DNA from: an uncultured SAR86 cluster bacterium
GTDB taxonomy: Bacteria > Pseudomonadota > Gammaproteobacteria > Magnimaribacterales > D2472
Direction of reading: 5' to 3'
Length of the DNA stretch: 64,000 nucleotides
NCBI GenBank assembly: GCA_902599315.1
Contig: CACKEY010000001.1
Coordinates: 583,295-647,294, forward strand
Of the stretch, positions 30,052-38,788 are shown piece after piece. The notes under the pieces are model-generated. The model searched no databases. It was given only the letters and a program-made list of their open reading frames with translations, and was not told the DNA's origin. The translations under genes were made by a program, and so were the position numbers. How positions within the stretch are numbered: the stretch's first letter is position 1; every line of letters starts with the position of its first letter.

Positions 30052-30771
30052 ATGTCAGGAAAAATAGTAAATTATTATGATGACTCAACTGAGTGCATTG
30101 GTTTTTTATCTCTTCCTGAATCATCAAATCTCGTCCCACTAATTTTGGTAGCACATACATGGAAGGGCAGATCAGAATTTGAAGATCAAAAGGTAGTTGC
30201 ACTCAATGATTTAGGGTATGCAGCTTTGTCCATTGATATTTTTGGAGGCGGTGTGAATGGTCAAAGTATTGAAGAAAATCAAGCACTGATTGCGCCCTTT
30301 GTGAATGATAGACAGCTTTTTCGAAAGCGGCTTATAAGTGCAGTTGAATTTGGTAAAACAATTGAAGGTGTTGATTCTTCAAGAATTGGACTAATAGGAT
30401 TTTGCTTTGGCGGCCTTGCTGCCATAGAGCTTGCTCGTTCAGGATATGAGGTTGCAGGCTGTGTAAGTTTTCATGGACTTTTAAATCAATCTAGCGAGCC
30501 ATTTCAAAAGGTAAAATCTAAATTATTGGTTTTACATGGTGATAAAGATCCAATGGTTACCTCAGAGGAAGTATTAGCATTGCAAAACGAAATGACTGAA
30601 TCAGAAGCTGATTGGCAGTTTATCAGCTATGGCAATACTTATCATGCATTTACTAATCCAGCAGCTGACAATATTGAGATGGGCACAGTTTATAATCCAG
30701 AGAGTGATAAGCGATCTTGGATCGCAATGACTAATTTTATAGAGGAAGTTTTTCGAAATGCTAACGAGTGA
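30052..30771 (+). CDS. Dienelactone hydrolase family protein
   Basis: Alpha/beta hydrolase of 239 aa with the DLH-type triad: nucleophile Cys in GFCFGG (near residue 125), Asp in LHGDKDPM and His in NTYHAF near the C-terminus. The N-terminal LVAHTWKGRSEFEDQ and YAALSIDIFGGG are typical of uncharacterised proteobacterial DLH homologues. True dienelactone substrates are not implied; no chlorocatechol genes are present. It overlaps alaS by 14 nt, so it is co-transcribed with a housekeeping gene. Confidence 0.85.
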   Translation: MSGKIVNYYDDSTECIGFLSLPESSNLVPLILVAHTWKGRSEFEDQKVVALNDLGYAALSIDIFGGGVNGQSIEENQALIAPFVNDRQLFRKRLISAVEFGKTIEGVDSSRIGLIGFCFGGLAAIELARSGYEVAGCVSFHGLLNQSSEPFQKVKSKLLVLHGDKDPMVTSEEVLALQNEMTESEADWQFISYGNTYHAFTNPAADNIEMGTVYNPESDKRSWIAMTNFIEEVFRNANE

Positions 30772-33328
30772 ACTTAGATTTAAGTTTTTGGACTATTTCA
30801 AAAAAAATAGCCATGAAGTAGTTGACTCAAGTCCTCTTATTCCGGCAAATGATGAAACGTTGTTATTTACAAATGCTGGCATGGTTCAATTCAAAGACGT
30901 TTTTTTAGGCTCTGATAAGCGCTCCTATAAAAGAGCTACAACCACACAGCGTTGCATTAGGGCGGGTGGAAAACATAATGATTTAGAAAACGTTGGCTAT
31001 ACGTTAAGGCACCATACATTTTTTGAAATGTTAGGCAATTTTAGTTTTGGTGATTATTTTAAAGAAGAAGCAATTCAACTTGCCTGGAATTTTTTAACTA
31101 ATGAGTTGGGCATAAAAAAAGAAAAATTATGGATTTCTGTATTTAGGGACGATGATGAGGCAGCTGAAATATGGTCAGCGAAAATTGGCATTGATCCCGA
31201 AAGGATTGTGCGAATGGACGAAGAAGATAATTTTTGGTCTATGGGTGATACAGGTCCTTGTGGACCATGTTCAGAAATTTACTATGATCATGGCGATCAA
31301 TATGAGGGTACTCCACCTGGAACACCGGGCGATGAAGGAGACAGATTTGTAGAAATATGGAATCTTGTTTTCATGCAGTTTAATAGAGGAGCCGACGGTA
31401 AACTTACTCCCTTGCCAAAACCTTCTGTAGATACAGGCATGGGTTTAGAGAGAGTGGCTGCAGTAATGCAAGGTGTAAATTCAAACTATGAGACAGATCT
31501 ATTTCAAAATTTAATCAAAGCCTCTGAAAAAGCTATCAAATCACCTGGAGAGCCATCACATAAGGTGATAGCAGATCACATAAGGAGTATTAGTTTCTTA
31601 ATTTCTGATGGTATTTTGCCATCAAACGAGGGTCGCGGTTATGTGCTGCGAAGAATAATGCGACGGGCTATTAGGCATGGATATAAAATTGGAGCTAAGA
31701 AACCCTTCTTGTATAAATTGGTAAAAGCTTTAGTTATGGAGATGGGTGTTGCGTTTCCTATGTTAGTAGACAATCAAAAATCCATAGAGAAGATTGTTCA
31801 TGAAGAAGAAAAGAAATTTCTTGAAACTTTAGAAAAAGGCATTGAGATCTTAGAAAAGGAGATTAAGTCTATTGATTCAAATGTTATCCCCGGAGAAATT
31901 ATCTTTAAATTACATGATACATATGGTTTTCCATTCGATTTGACAGCAGACATTGCTCGAGAGCAAGATTTAGATTTAGATGAGGAGGGCTTTAATAGTT
32001 GCATGGATGAACAAATAAAAAATTCAAAATCAGCAAGCAAATTCAAGGGATTGCAATTAGATTTGTCCTCGATTAAAGAAACAAAGTTTTTAGGTTATGA
32101 AGAGTTGTGCGGAAAGGGGAAGGTTTTAGGAATATGGAGTGAATCCAATGCAATAGATAATGCATCAGATCAAAACGAGTACTTCATGGCAGTTGATAAA
32201 ACTCCTTTTTATGCAGAATCAGGCGGGCAAGTTGGAGATCAGGGAAGTTTTACTACTTCTGGAGGTCATGGAAGCGTTCAAGATTGTATAAAGCAAGGTA
32301 AGATTTTTCTCCACAGAATTAAAGTACAAGAGGGAGTCATCAAAAAAAATGACAAATTGGAATTATCAGTTGATGCAAGCAAAAGAAAGGCCGCTTCGGT
32401 CAATCATTCTGCCACTCACTTAATGCATGCGGCTTTGAAAGATGTTCTTGGTGATCATGTTCATCAAAAAGGCTCACTATTAGATTCTAATAAGCTACGA
32501 TTTGATTTTTCACATTCTAAGGCAGTTACCAAAGCTGAAATAAAGGAAATAGAATTAATTGTTAATCAACATATTCAAACTAACTCCGAGGTAACCACCA
32601 AAATAATGCAGCTTGATGACGCGCTTAAGATTGGAGCCGAAGCCATGTTTGGAGAAAAATATGAAGATGAGGTTCGGGTTGTTTATATTGGCGGCGAATT
32701 TTCTGTAGAACTTTGTGGTGGAACTCATGTAAGAAGAACCGGTGATATTGGAATGTTTTCGGTTACAAGTGAATCAAGCATTTCATCGGGAGTAAGACGT
32801 ATTGAAGCTTTGGCTGGACAAGGTGCTGTTCAATCAATGTTAGAAGCTCGTAATCATTTACAAGATCTGCAAGGAATGTTGAATGTCAAAGGTCCACAGA
32901 TTAGTTCTAAAGTTGCAGACTTAATTAAAGAAAATAAAGCTTTAAAAAAAGGCACCAAAACAAAAAAATCAGCTGCAATTGAGCTAAAAGAAACAATTCA
33001 TAAAATTAATAACTTTGATCTGGCTATTATTCAGGCAGATACACAAAATGTTCAAGATTTACGTAACATGGTTGATCAATCTAAAAAAGATCATACAAAT
33101 AAATGCGTTTTAATTTTCAGCCATCAAAAAACTAAAGTAGTTATGGTTTGCGGAGTTACGAAAGACATGCAAAATTCTTTGAGCGCTAATGATGTCATAA
33201 AATCAATTGCAAAATTATATAATGGTAAAGGCGGAGGCCGAAATGATTTTGCTCAAGGAGCAGGAGAGGCTGATAATTTTGAAGAATTTGTTAATTCTAT
33301 TCCTGATATCGTACAATCCATCGCTTAG
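30758..33328 (+). CDS. alaS: Alanyl-tRNA synthetase
   Basis: Class II synthetase with an editing domain. 856 aa, close to the usual 870. Catalytic motifs include FTNAGMVQFKDVFLG, RCIRAGGKHNDLENVG and the GMGLERVAAVMQG motif 3. The editing domain has HSATHLMHAAL and CGGTHVRRTGDIG (Zn ligands). The C-terminal C-Ala domain ends with GKGGGRNDFAQGAG. It starts inside the preceding hydrolase (14-nt overlap), and lysC follows after 18 bases; alaS-lysC adjacency is common in gammaproteobacteria. Confidence 0.97.
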   Translation: MLTSELRFKFLDYFKKNSHEVVDSSPLIPANDETLLFTNAGMVQFKDVFLGSDKRSYKRATTTQRCIRAGGKHNDLENVGYTLRHHTFFEMLGNFSFGDYFKEEAIQLAWNFLTNELGIKKEKLWISVFRDDDEAAEIWSAKIGIDPERIVRMDEEDNFWSMGDTGPCGPCSEIYYDHGDQYEGTPPGTPGDEGDRFVEIWNLVFMQFNRGADGKLTPLPKPSVDTGMGLERVAAVMQGVNSNYETDLFQNLIKASEKAIKSPGEPSHKVIADHIRSISFLISDGILPSNEGRGYVLRRIMRRAIRHGYKIGAKKPFLYKLVKALVMEMGVAFPMLVDNQKSIEKIVHEEEKKFLETLEKGIEILEKEIKSIDSNVIPGEIIFKLHDTYGFPFDLTADIAREQDLDLDEEGFNSCMDEQIKNSKSASKFKGLQLDLSSIKETKFLGYEELCGKGKVLGIWSESNAIDNASDQNEYFMAVDKTPFYAESGGQVGDQGSFTTSGGHGSVQDCIKQGKIFLHRIKVQEGVIKKNDKLELSVDASKRKAASVNHSATHLMHAALKDVLGDHVHQKGSLLDSNKLRFDFSHSKAVTKAEIKEIELIVNQHIQTNSEVTTKIMQLDDALKIGAEAMFGEKYEDEVRVVYIGGEFSVELCGGTHVRRTGDIGMFSVTSESSISSGVRRIEALAGQGAVQSMLEARNHLQDLQGMLNVKGPQISSKVADLIKENKALKKGTKTKKSAAIELKETIHKINNFDLAIIQADTQNVQDLRNMVDQSKKDHTNKCVLIFSHQKTKVVMVCGVTKDMQNSLSANDVIKSIAKLYNGKGGGRNDFAQGAGEADNFEEFVNSIPDIVQSIA

Positions 33329-33346
33329 TTTTTAAGCTTATTAAAC

Positions 33347-34558
33347 ATGGAAACGATTATATTAAAATTTGGTGGCACTTCTGTTGGTTCAACCGACAGA
33401 ATCTCTGCTGTTGCAAATATTATAAAAGCAGCCTGTGACGAGGCCTCACCTGTGGTCGTGGTCTCTGCAATGAGTGGAGAAACAAATCGATTAATTGAAC
33501 TAGCTAATTCCTTTGGTAATGAGCCAAATAAAAGAGAATTTGACGCCCTTGTTTCAACAGGTGAAAGGGTCAGCGCATCTTTGGTGGCCATTGCTTTAAA
33601 TCAATTAGGTTTAAAAGCAAAATCACTTTCAGCAGCACAAATTGGCATGAAAACGACTGCTAATTTTTCTCGTGCGAAGATAATAGATCTTGATAAAGAA
33701 GTTATTTTTAAAACTATTGAAGATGGATACATCCCAATTATTACAGGATTTCAAGGTATAACCAGTGATGGAGACACTACTACAATGGGACGCGGGGGCA
33801 GTGACACTACCGCAGTAGCAATAGCAGCATCAATTAAATCTAAACGTTGTGATATATATACAGATGTTGATGGAATATATACAACAGATCCAAGAATCGT
33901 GCCTAATGCAAAAAAACTGGATTCAATTAACATTGAGGAAATGTTGGAACTCTCAGGGCAGGGTGCTAAAGTTATGCAAATACGCGCAGTTGAATTTGCA
34001 AATAAATATAAAGTTTTAGTTAGAGTTTTATCAAGTTTTGAGCCAGGTTCAGGAACGCTTATCTTGCAGGAGGAAAACGCAATGGAAGATGCTGTTATTA
34101 CAGGTATAGCTTCTCAAAAAGATCAGACTAAATTTACTTTGCATGGAGTCGGTGATACTCCCGGAATTGCTTCAGGCATTTTAAGTCCAGTTAGTGATGC
34201 AGGTATTGAGGTGGACGTTATCGTCCAAAATGTTAGTGTTTCTGGGAAAACAGATTTCACTTTTACAGTGGGGACAGCTGATAGAGATGAAGTTGAATCA
34301 GTATTAAAAGAAAAGATGCAAGGCATATCCTATGATGAATTAATTATTAATGAAGCCATAGGTAAAGTCTCTTTAGTGGGAGTTGGAATGCGTTCACATG
34401 CCGGTATTGCAAGTACAGCTTTCAATGCTTTAGCAGATGCTGGTATTAATATTCAAATGATAAGCACTTCTGAAATTAAAATAACAATTGTTATAGCAGT
34501 TGATCAGCTGGATCAAGCGGTAAAAACTTTGCATGCTGCATTCAATTTAGGAGACTAA
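33347..34558 (+). CDS. lysC: Aspartate kinase
   Basis: Phosphorylates aspartate, feeding Asd for lysine, methionine and threonine. 403 aa, monofunctional type. The N-terminus LKFGGTSVGSTDRI and the TDVDGIYTTDPR segment mark the kinase domain. Two ACT domains follow from about residue 265 (HGVGDTPGIASGIL and VGVGMRSHAGIASTAF), indicating feedback control by lysine and/or threonine. Its 3' end overlaps the dihydroorotase gene by 1 nt (TAATG). In many gammas csrA and tRNAs follow lysC; here pyrC and tRNA-Ser follow instead. Confidence 0.96.
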   Translation: METIILKFGGTSVGSTDRISAVANIIKAACDEASPVVVVSAMSGETNRLIELANSFGNEPNKREFDALVSTGERVSASLVAIALNQLGLKAKSLSAAQIGMKTTANFSRAKIIDLDKEVIFKTIEDGYIPIITGFQGITSDGDTTTMGRGGSDTTAVAIAASIKSKRCDIYTDVDGIYTTDPRIVPNAKKLDSINIEEMLELSGQGAKVMQIRAVEFANKYKVLVRVLSSFEPGSGTLILQEENAMEDAVITGIASQKDQTKFTLHGVGDTPGIASGILSPVSDAGIEVDVIVQNVSVSGKTDFTFTVGTADRDEVESVLKEKMQGISYDELIINEAIGKVSLVGVGMRSHAGIASTAFNALADAGINIQMISTSEIKITIVIAVDQLDQAVKTLHAAFNLGD

Positions 34559-35892
34559 TGTTTGACTTAATATTAAAGAATGGAACTCTTGTAAATGAGG
34601 GTAAAATTTTTGAATCAGATATTGCGATTAAAGGAAATAGAATTGAAAAAATTGCAGCATCAATTGACTCAGAGTCTAAAAATGTTGTTGATTTAAATGG
34701 TAAATACGTAATTCCCGGGCTAATAGATGATCAAGTTCATTTTAGAGAGCCAGGTTTAACTCATAAAGGTGAAATTGCAACTGAGTCAAAGGCTGGTCTT
34801 GCGGGCGGCGTCACTAGTTTTTTTGAAATGCCCAATGTCAATCCAACGACTACAACGAATGAGAATCTAACAAAAAAATTTCAGCTAGCAAGTACAAAAT
34901 CTGTTTCAAATTACTCGTTTCATTTGGGCGCAAGCAATACCAATATTGAAGAAATTAAAAGGGCAGATATTCATCAAGCTGCAGCATTAAAAGTATTTAT
35001 GGGAGCATCAACCGGTCACATGCTAGTCGATGACTTAGATGCTTTGGATGACATTTTTCACTATTCTCCTCTTATAGTTGTCACTCATTGCGAGGATCAG
35101 AAAACGGTTGAAAAAAATGAGCAATTATTTCATGAGAAATACGGTGATGAAGTATCACCAGAACATCATCACCTAATTAGGGATGTTGAAAGTTGTTACT
35201 TATCGAGCTCTTTGGCAGTTAATTTAGCTAAAAAGTATGATGCAGATCTTCACGTTTTTCATTTAACGACAGAGAAAGAAATGGAACATTTTTCTGAAGG
35301 AGAGGCTGATCAAAAGAAAATTACAGCTGAGGTATGTGTTCATCACATGTTCTTTAATGATTCTTATTATGCTGAGCTTGGTAATCTAATTAAGTGCAAT
35401 CCATCCATCAAACAAGAATCTGATAGGCAAGCACTTATTAAGGCGCTTTTAGAAAATAAGATTGATATTATTGCCACAGATCATGCTCCGCATACTTGGG
35501 AAGAAAAAAGTAAGCCATATCCTGAGGCACCTGCTGGCCTGCCATTAGTTCAACATGGTCTCCAAATCCTTATGGATTTTTATCATCAGGATATTCTTTC
35601 CCTTGAAACCATTGTAGAAAAGACTAGTCATAACGTAGCTAAGAGATTTCAGATTAAAGATAGAGGTTTTATTAGGGAGGGATGTTTTGCTGATTTAGCT
35701 ATTCTGGATCATGACAAGCCTTACGAAGTTTCTAAAGATAACATTTTGTATAAGTGTGGATGGTCTCCATTTGAAGGACACAATTTTAAATCTTCGATAT
35801 ACATGACGATTGTTAATGGCAATATTGCCTTTAAAGAAGGAAAAGTATCTGACAATTTACCCTTTGGGATGCAGATAGAATTTGACCGTTAG
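34558..35892 (+). CDS. pyrC: Dihydroorotase, class I
   Basis: Cyclises carbamoyl aspartate to dihydroorotate in pyrimidine synthesis. 444 aa. The amidohydrolase barrel shows GLIDDQVHFREPGLTHKG, a probable carbamylated Lys in ALKVFMGASTGHM, TTEKEME, AEVCVHHMFF and the catalytic Asp in ATDHAPHTWEEK. The first metal motif is Gln-Val-His rather than His-Val-His. I recall this DDQVHFREPG form from a Bacteroidetes-type dihydroorotase subfamily, which suggests a possible transfer. It is coupled to lysC by a 1-nt overlap. A hydantoinase-like substrate is an alternative but less likely. Confidence 0.82.
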   Translation: MFDLILKNGTLVNEGKIFESDIAIKGNRIEKIAASIDSESKNVVDLNGKYVIPGLIDDQVHFREPGLTHKGEIATESKAGLAGGVTSFFEMPNVNPTTTTNENLTKKFQLASTKSVSNYSFHLGASNTNIEEIKRADIHQAAALKVFMGASTGHMLVDDLDALDDIFHYSPLIVVTHCEDQKTVEKNEQLFHEKYGDEVSPEHHHLIRDVESCYLSSSLAVNLAKKYDADLHVFHLTTEKEMEHFSEGEADQKKITAEVCVHHMFFNDSYYAELGNLIKCNPSIKQESDRQALIKALLENKIDIIATDHAPHTWEEKSKPYPEAPAGLPLVQHGLQILMDFYHQDILSLETIVEKTSHNVAKRFQIKDRGFIREGCFADLAILDHDKPYEVSKDNILYKCGWSPFEGHNFKSSIYMTIVNGNIAFKEGKVSDNLPFGMQIEFDR

Positions 35893-35916
35893 TATTATTT
35901 TATTTTTCTAAAGCGT

Positions 35917-35922
35917 TATAAT
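35917..35922 (+). promoter_or_regulatory. Possible tRNA-Ser -10 element
   Basis: TATAAT lies 14 nt before the tRNA 5' end, which fits transcription starting a few bases ahead of the mature tRNA. No good -35 stands at 16-18 nt. Confidence 0.4.
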
Positions 35923-35936
35923 TCATGACCTAAATC

Positions 35937-36027
35937 GGAGAGTTGGCTGAGTGGTCGAAAGCGCCTCCCTGCTAAGGAGGTATATGGGTTTACTGTATCG
36001 AGGGTTCGAATCCCTCACTCTCCGCCA
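35937..36027 (+). tRNA. tRNA-Ser (anticodon GCU)
   Basis: A 91-nt class II tRNA: acceptor GGAGAGT/ACTCTCC, anticodon loop CTGCTAA with GCT, a long variable arm (TATGGGTTTACTGTA), T arm GGTTCGAATCC and an encoded CCA. It reads AGC/AGU serine codons. It sits between the dihydroorotase and helicase genes with no direct repeat around its 3' end that would mark an integration site. Confidence 0.96.
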
Positions 36028-36100
36028 GTTGTTTTAATCCACACGATTATTAGAGTTACTGTTAAAATCTTTTTATAAATTTTTCCTATTTGTAAGTTTT

Positions 36101-37408
36101 ATGAATCGACCAAATTCTGAGAATCCTGTGTCTGCATTTGATGATACGCTTAAAGACATTATGCAATTACTTGAAGAGGATACTCAGCATTTTATCTATC
36201 TTACCGGTGCGGCAGGTACTGGTAAAACAACACTAATTGAGCGTGTTAAGAATGAGAGCTTATTAAAGAAAATGGTTGTCGCTCCTACTGGAGTTGCGGC
36301 ATTAAATATTGGTGGCAGCACGATCAATTCAGCGTTCAGAATTGGTTTTGATACTTTTCCAATTATTCAAGAATCAAAAGATCCACGCTTTAAAAAATTA
36401 TTAAAAAATCTAGAACTATTAATTATTGATGAAATCTCTATGGTTCGAGCGCCTATGCTTGATGCTATCTCAGAAACTCTTCAAATACATCGTAATTCAT
36501 CCAAACCATTTGGGGGCATTCATGTGCTTGCATGTGGTGATTTATTTCAGCTGCCGCCAGTGGTCAAAGAGAATGAGGAAAGTGCAATTTTTGAAAGATA
36601 CGGATCTGTTTATTTTTTTAGTGCTGATAACTTTCAAGCTATCGAGAAACCTATATTTTTTGAGCTTGTTACCCCTTTTAGACAACAGGATGATAAAGAG
36701 TTTTATCACCTGCTGAATAATGTTCGACTTGGAAAAAATCTCGAAAGTTCAATTAATATGATTAACAAGACTTGTCACAACCCAGAATTTGATACTGAGT
36801 CGTCACTGATTATTACTTCAAGAAAATACCGAGCTGAACAAATTAATGATGAGATGTTAAGCAGAATAGATGGGCCTATGACTGCCGCCAAATCAAAAGA
36901 ACAGGGCGAATTAAATGAAAATGATTTACCTGCTCCTAGAGAACTCCGCGTAAAAGAAGATGCCAAAGTAATGTTTATTAAAAATGATCCAGATGGTAGA
37001 TGGGTCAATGGAACTATTGGAGTAGTAATTGATTGCTCAGATAAAAATAAAAAAGTGATCAAGGTCAAAGTTGATAAAGAGGTATTTAAAGTTAAACGAG
37101 AAGAATGGAACAAAGTACGTTATGTTTATGATGAATATAATGACGAAATGGAAGAGGAGGTGGTTTCTTCTTTTAAGCAGTTCCCTCTAAAATTAGGTTG
37201 GGCAGTGACCATACATAAGGCTCAAGGTCTTACTTTAGATAGTTGTTCTGTGGATTTGGGGGAGGGAGCTTTTGCTACTGGGCAGGCCTATGTTGCACTG
37301 AGTCGTTGCAAAACATTAGATTCTTTAAATTTATATCGTGAGTTGAAGGTCCAAGATGCTCTTGTTGATCCAGATATTCAAGATTTTCATGCAGAGCACT
37401 TTGGATAG
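36101..37408 (+). CDS. PIF1/RecD-like helicase
   Basis: Superfamily 1 DNA helicase of 435 aa. Motifs: Walker A TGAAGTGKTTLIE near residue 35, Walker B LLIIDEISMVRAPMLDA near 106, GDLFQLPPV (motif III), and the C-terminal UvrD-C2/PIF1 segment LGWAVTIHKAQGLTLD followed by YVALSRCKTLDSLNLY (motif VI). It is compact, with no extra domains. The family resolves structured DNA in eukaryotes; bacterial members are scattered and often accessory. It sits just after tRNA-Ser, a common entry point for accessory DNA, but no mobility gene is near. Confidence 0.85.
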   Translation: MNRPNSENPVSAFDDTLKDIMQLLEEDTQHFIYLTGAAGTGKTTLIERVKNESLLKKMVVAPTGVAALNIGGSTINSAFRIGFDTFPIIQESKDPRFKKLLKNLELLIIDEISMVRAPMLDAISETLQIHRNSSKPFGGIHVLACGDLFQLPPVVKENEESAIFERYGSVYFFSADNFQAIEKPIFFELVTPFRQQDDKEFYHLLNNVRLGKNLESSINMINKTCHNPEFDTESSLIITSRKYRAEQINDEMLSRIDGPMTAAKSKEQGELNENDLPAPRELRVKEDAKVMFIKNDPDGRWVNGTIGVVIDCSDKNKKVIKVKVDKEVFKVKREEWNKVRYVYDEYNDEMEEEVVSSFKQFPLKLGWAVTIHKAQGLTLDSCSVDLGEGAFATGQAYVALSRCKTLDSLNLYRELKVQDALVDPDIQDFHAEHFG

Positions 37409-37443
37409 CTCTACAATAATAATTAAATATTAAAATCATCCTC

Positions 37444-38787
37444 ATGGAAAACTTTATAAATGATCTTGCTGGGTTTGTATGGACTTGGAACGTTCCTATA
37501 CTCGTTGGTTCTGGAATCTTCTTCTTAATTTATTCTAAGTTAACCCCCTTTAAATATTTAAAACACGCTTTTGAGTTGATTTTAGGAAAGCACTCAAAAG
37601 AAGACGATGTTGGTGAAGTTACTCATTTTCAAGCTTTAACTACAGCCCTATCAGGTACTATTGGACTAGGTAATATCGCGGGAGTGGCTATTGCAATTCA
37701 ACTTGCTGGACCAGGCGCAATTTTTTGGATGTGGCTTACAGCATTTGTTGGCATAGTAACAAAATTTTTTACATGTACTTTATCAGTAATGTATCGCGAT
37801 GTTGGAGAGGATGGGACAGTTCGAGGTGGGCCCATGTATGTAATTAAAAATGCACTTCCTACTTCAATGATGCCTCTTGCATATTTTTTTGCAGCCGCTG
37901 GATTGATTGGAGCTTTACCAGGCTTCCAGAGTAATCAGTTGGTACAAATAATAGGCGATCTTTCATTTTTCCAGATTGATAACTTTAATCTAATAGCAGG
38001 AATAATTTTAGCAGGAGTAACAGGAGCAATTATTCTTGGAGGGCTTCTAAGGATTGCTAAAGTGTCTGAGTGGCTTGTTCCATTAATGAGTATATTATAT
38101 TTTGGTTCAGTATTAGTTGCCTTGATGCTAAATTCAGACTCGATTTTTCCGGCATTCAAAATAATTATCGAAGATGCTTTTACTGGATCTGCAGTGGCTG
38201 GAGGTAGTGTCATTGCTGTAATTATTATGGGAGTAAGAAGAGGCGCCCACTCGAATGAAGCAGGAATAGGCACTGAAACACTAGTTCATGGTTCAGCGAA
38301 AACATCTGATCCAGTGAAACAAGGCTTGGTTGCAATGCTTGGACCTATTTTTGATACATTAATTATGTGTACATCTACAGCATTATTAATCATCATCTCA
38401 GGCGTTTGGCTCGAATCAGATTCAACTGGTGTCACTTTAACCGCAGAAGCATTTAGCGCTCTTCTTGGGCCCTTAGGCTATGCAGTTTTATTTATATGTG
38501 TAGTGAGTTTTGGAGCTAGTACCATCTTTACATACTCATTTTATGGTTCGGCGTGCTCGCAATTTTTATTTGGCAAAAAAGGAGTAAAAATATATCAATG
38601 GGTGATTATATTATTTGTAGTTGTCTTTGCCGTTATTCCAATTGAGGCAGCTATCAACATTATTGACATATCATTTGCGTTGATGGCTATACCCACACTG
38701 ATTTCCTCAGTTTGGCTTGCACCAAAAGTTATTGAGAGGGCTAGAGAGTATTTTGCAAAATTAGAAAAGATGCCTATTAATAATTAA
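37444..38787 (+). CDS. Sodium:alanine/glycine symporter (AGCS family)
   Basis: Inner-membrane Na+-coupled amino-acid transporter. 447 aa with about ten hydrophobic helices. The AGCS signature lies near residues 70-100 (TALSGTIGLGNIAGVAIAI, PGAIFWMWLTAFVG), followed by YRDVGEDGTVRGGPMYVI and RGAHSNEAGIGTETLVHGSAKTSDPVKQG. Likely substrates are alanine or glycine, by family. It is a single gene, convergent with the next oxidoreductase with a 1-base gap. Confidence 0.92.
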   Translation: MENFINDLAGFVWTWNVPILVGSGIFFLIYSKLTPFKYLKHAFELILGKHSKEDDVGEVTHFQALTTALSGTIGLGNIAGVAIAIQLAGPGAIFWMWLTAFVGIVTKFFTCTLSVMYRDVGEDGTVRGGPMYVIKNALPTSMMPLAYFFAAAGLIGALPGFQSNQLVQIIGDLSFFQIDNFNLIAGIILAGVTGAIILGGLLRIAKVSEWLVPLMSILYFGSVLVALMLNSDSIFPAFKIIIEDAFTGSAVAGGSVIAVIIMGVRRGAHSNEAGIGTETLVHGSAKTSDPVKQGLVAMLGPIFDTLIMCTSTALLIIISGVWLESDSTGVTLTAEAFSALLGPLGYAVLFICVVSFGASTIFTYSFYGSACSQFLFGKKGVKIYQWVIILFVVVFAVIPIEAAINIIDISFALMAIPTLISSVWLAPKVIERAREYFAKLEKMPINN

Positions 38788-38788
38788 T

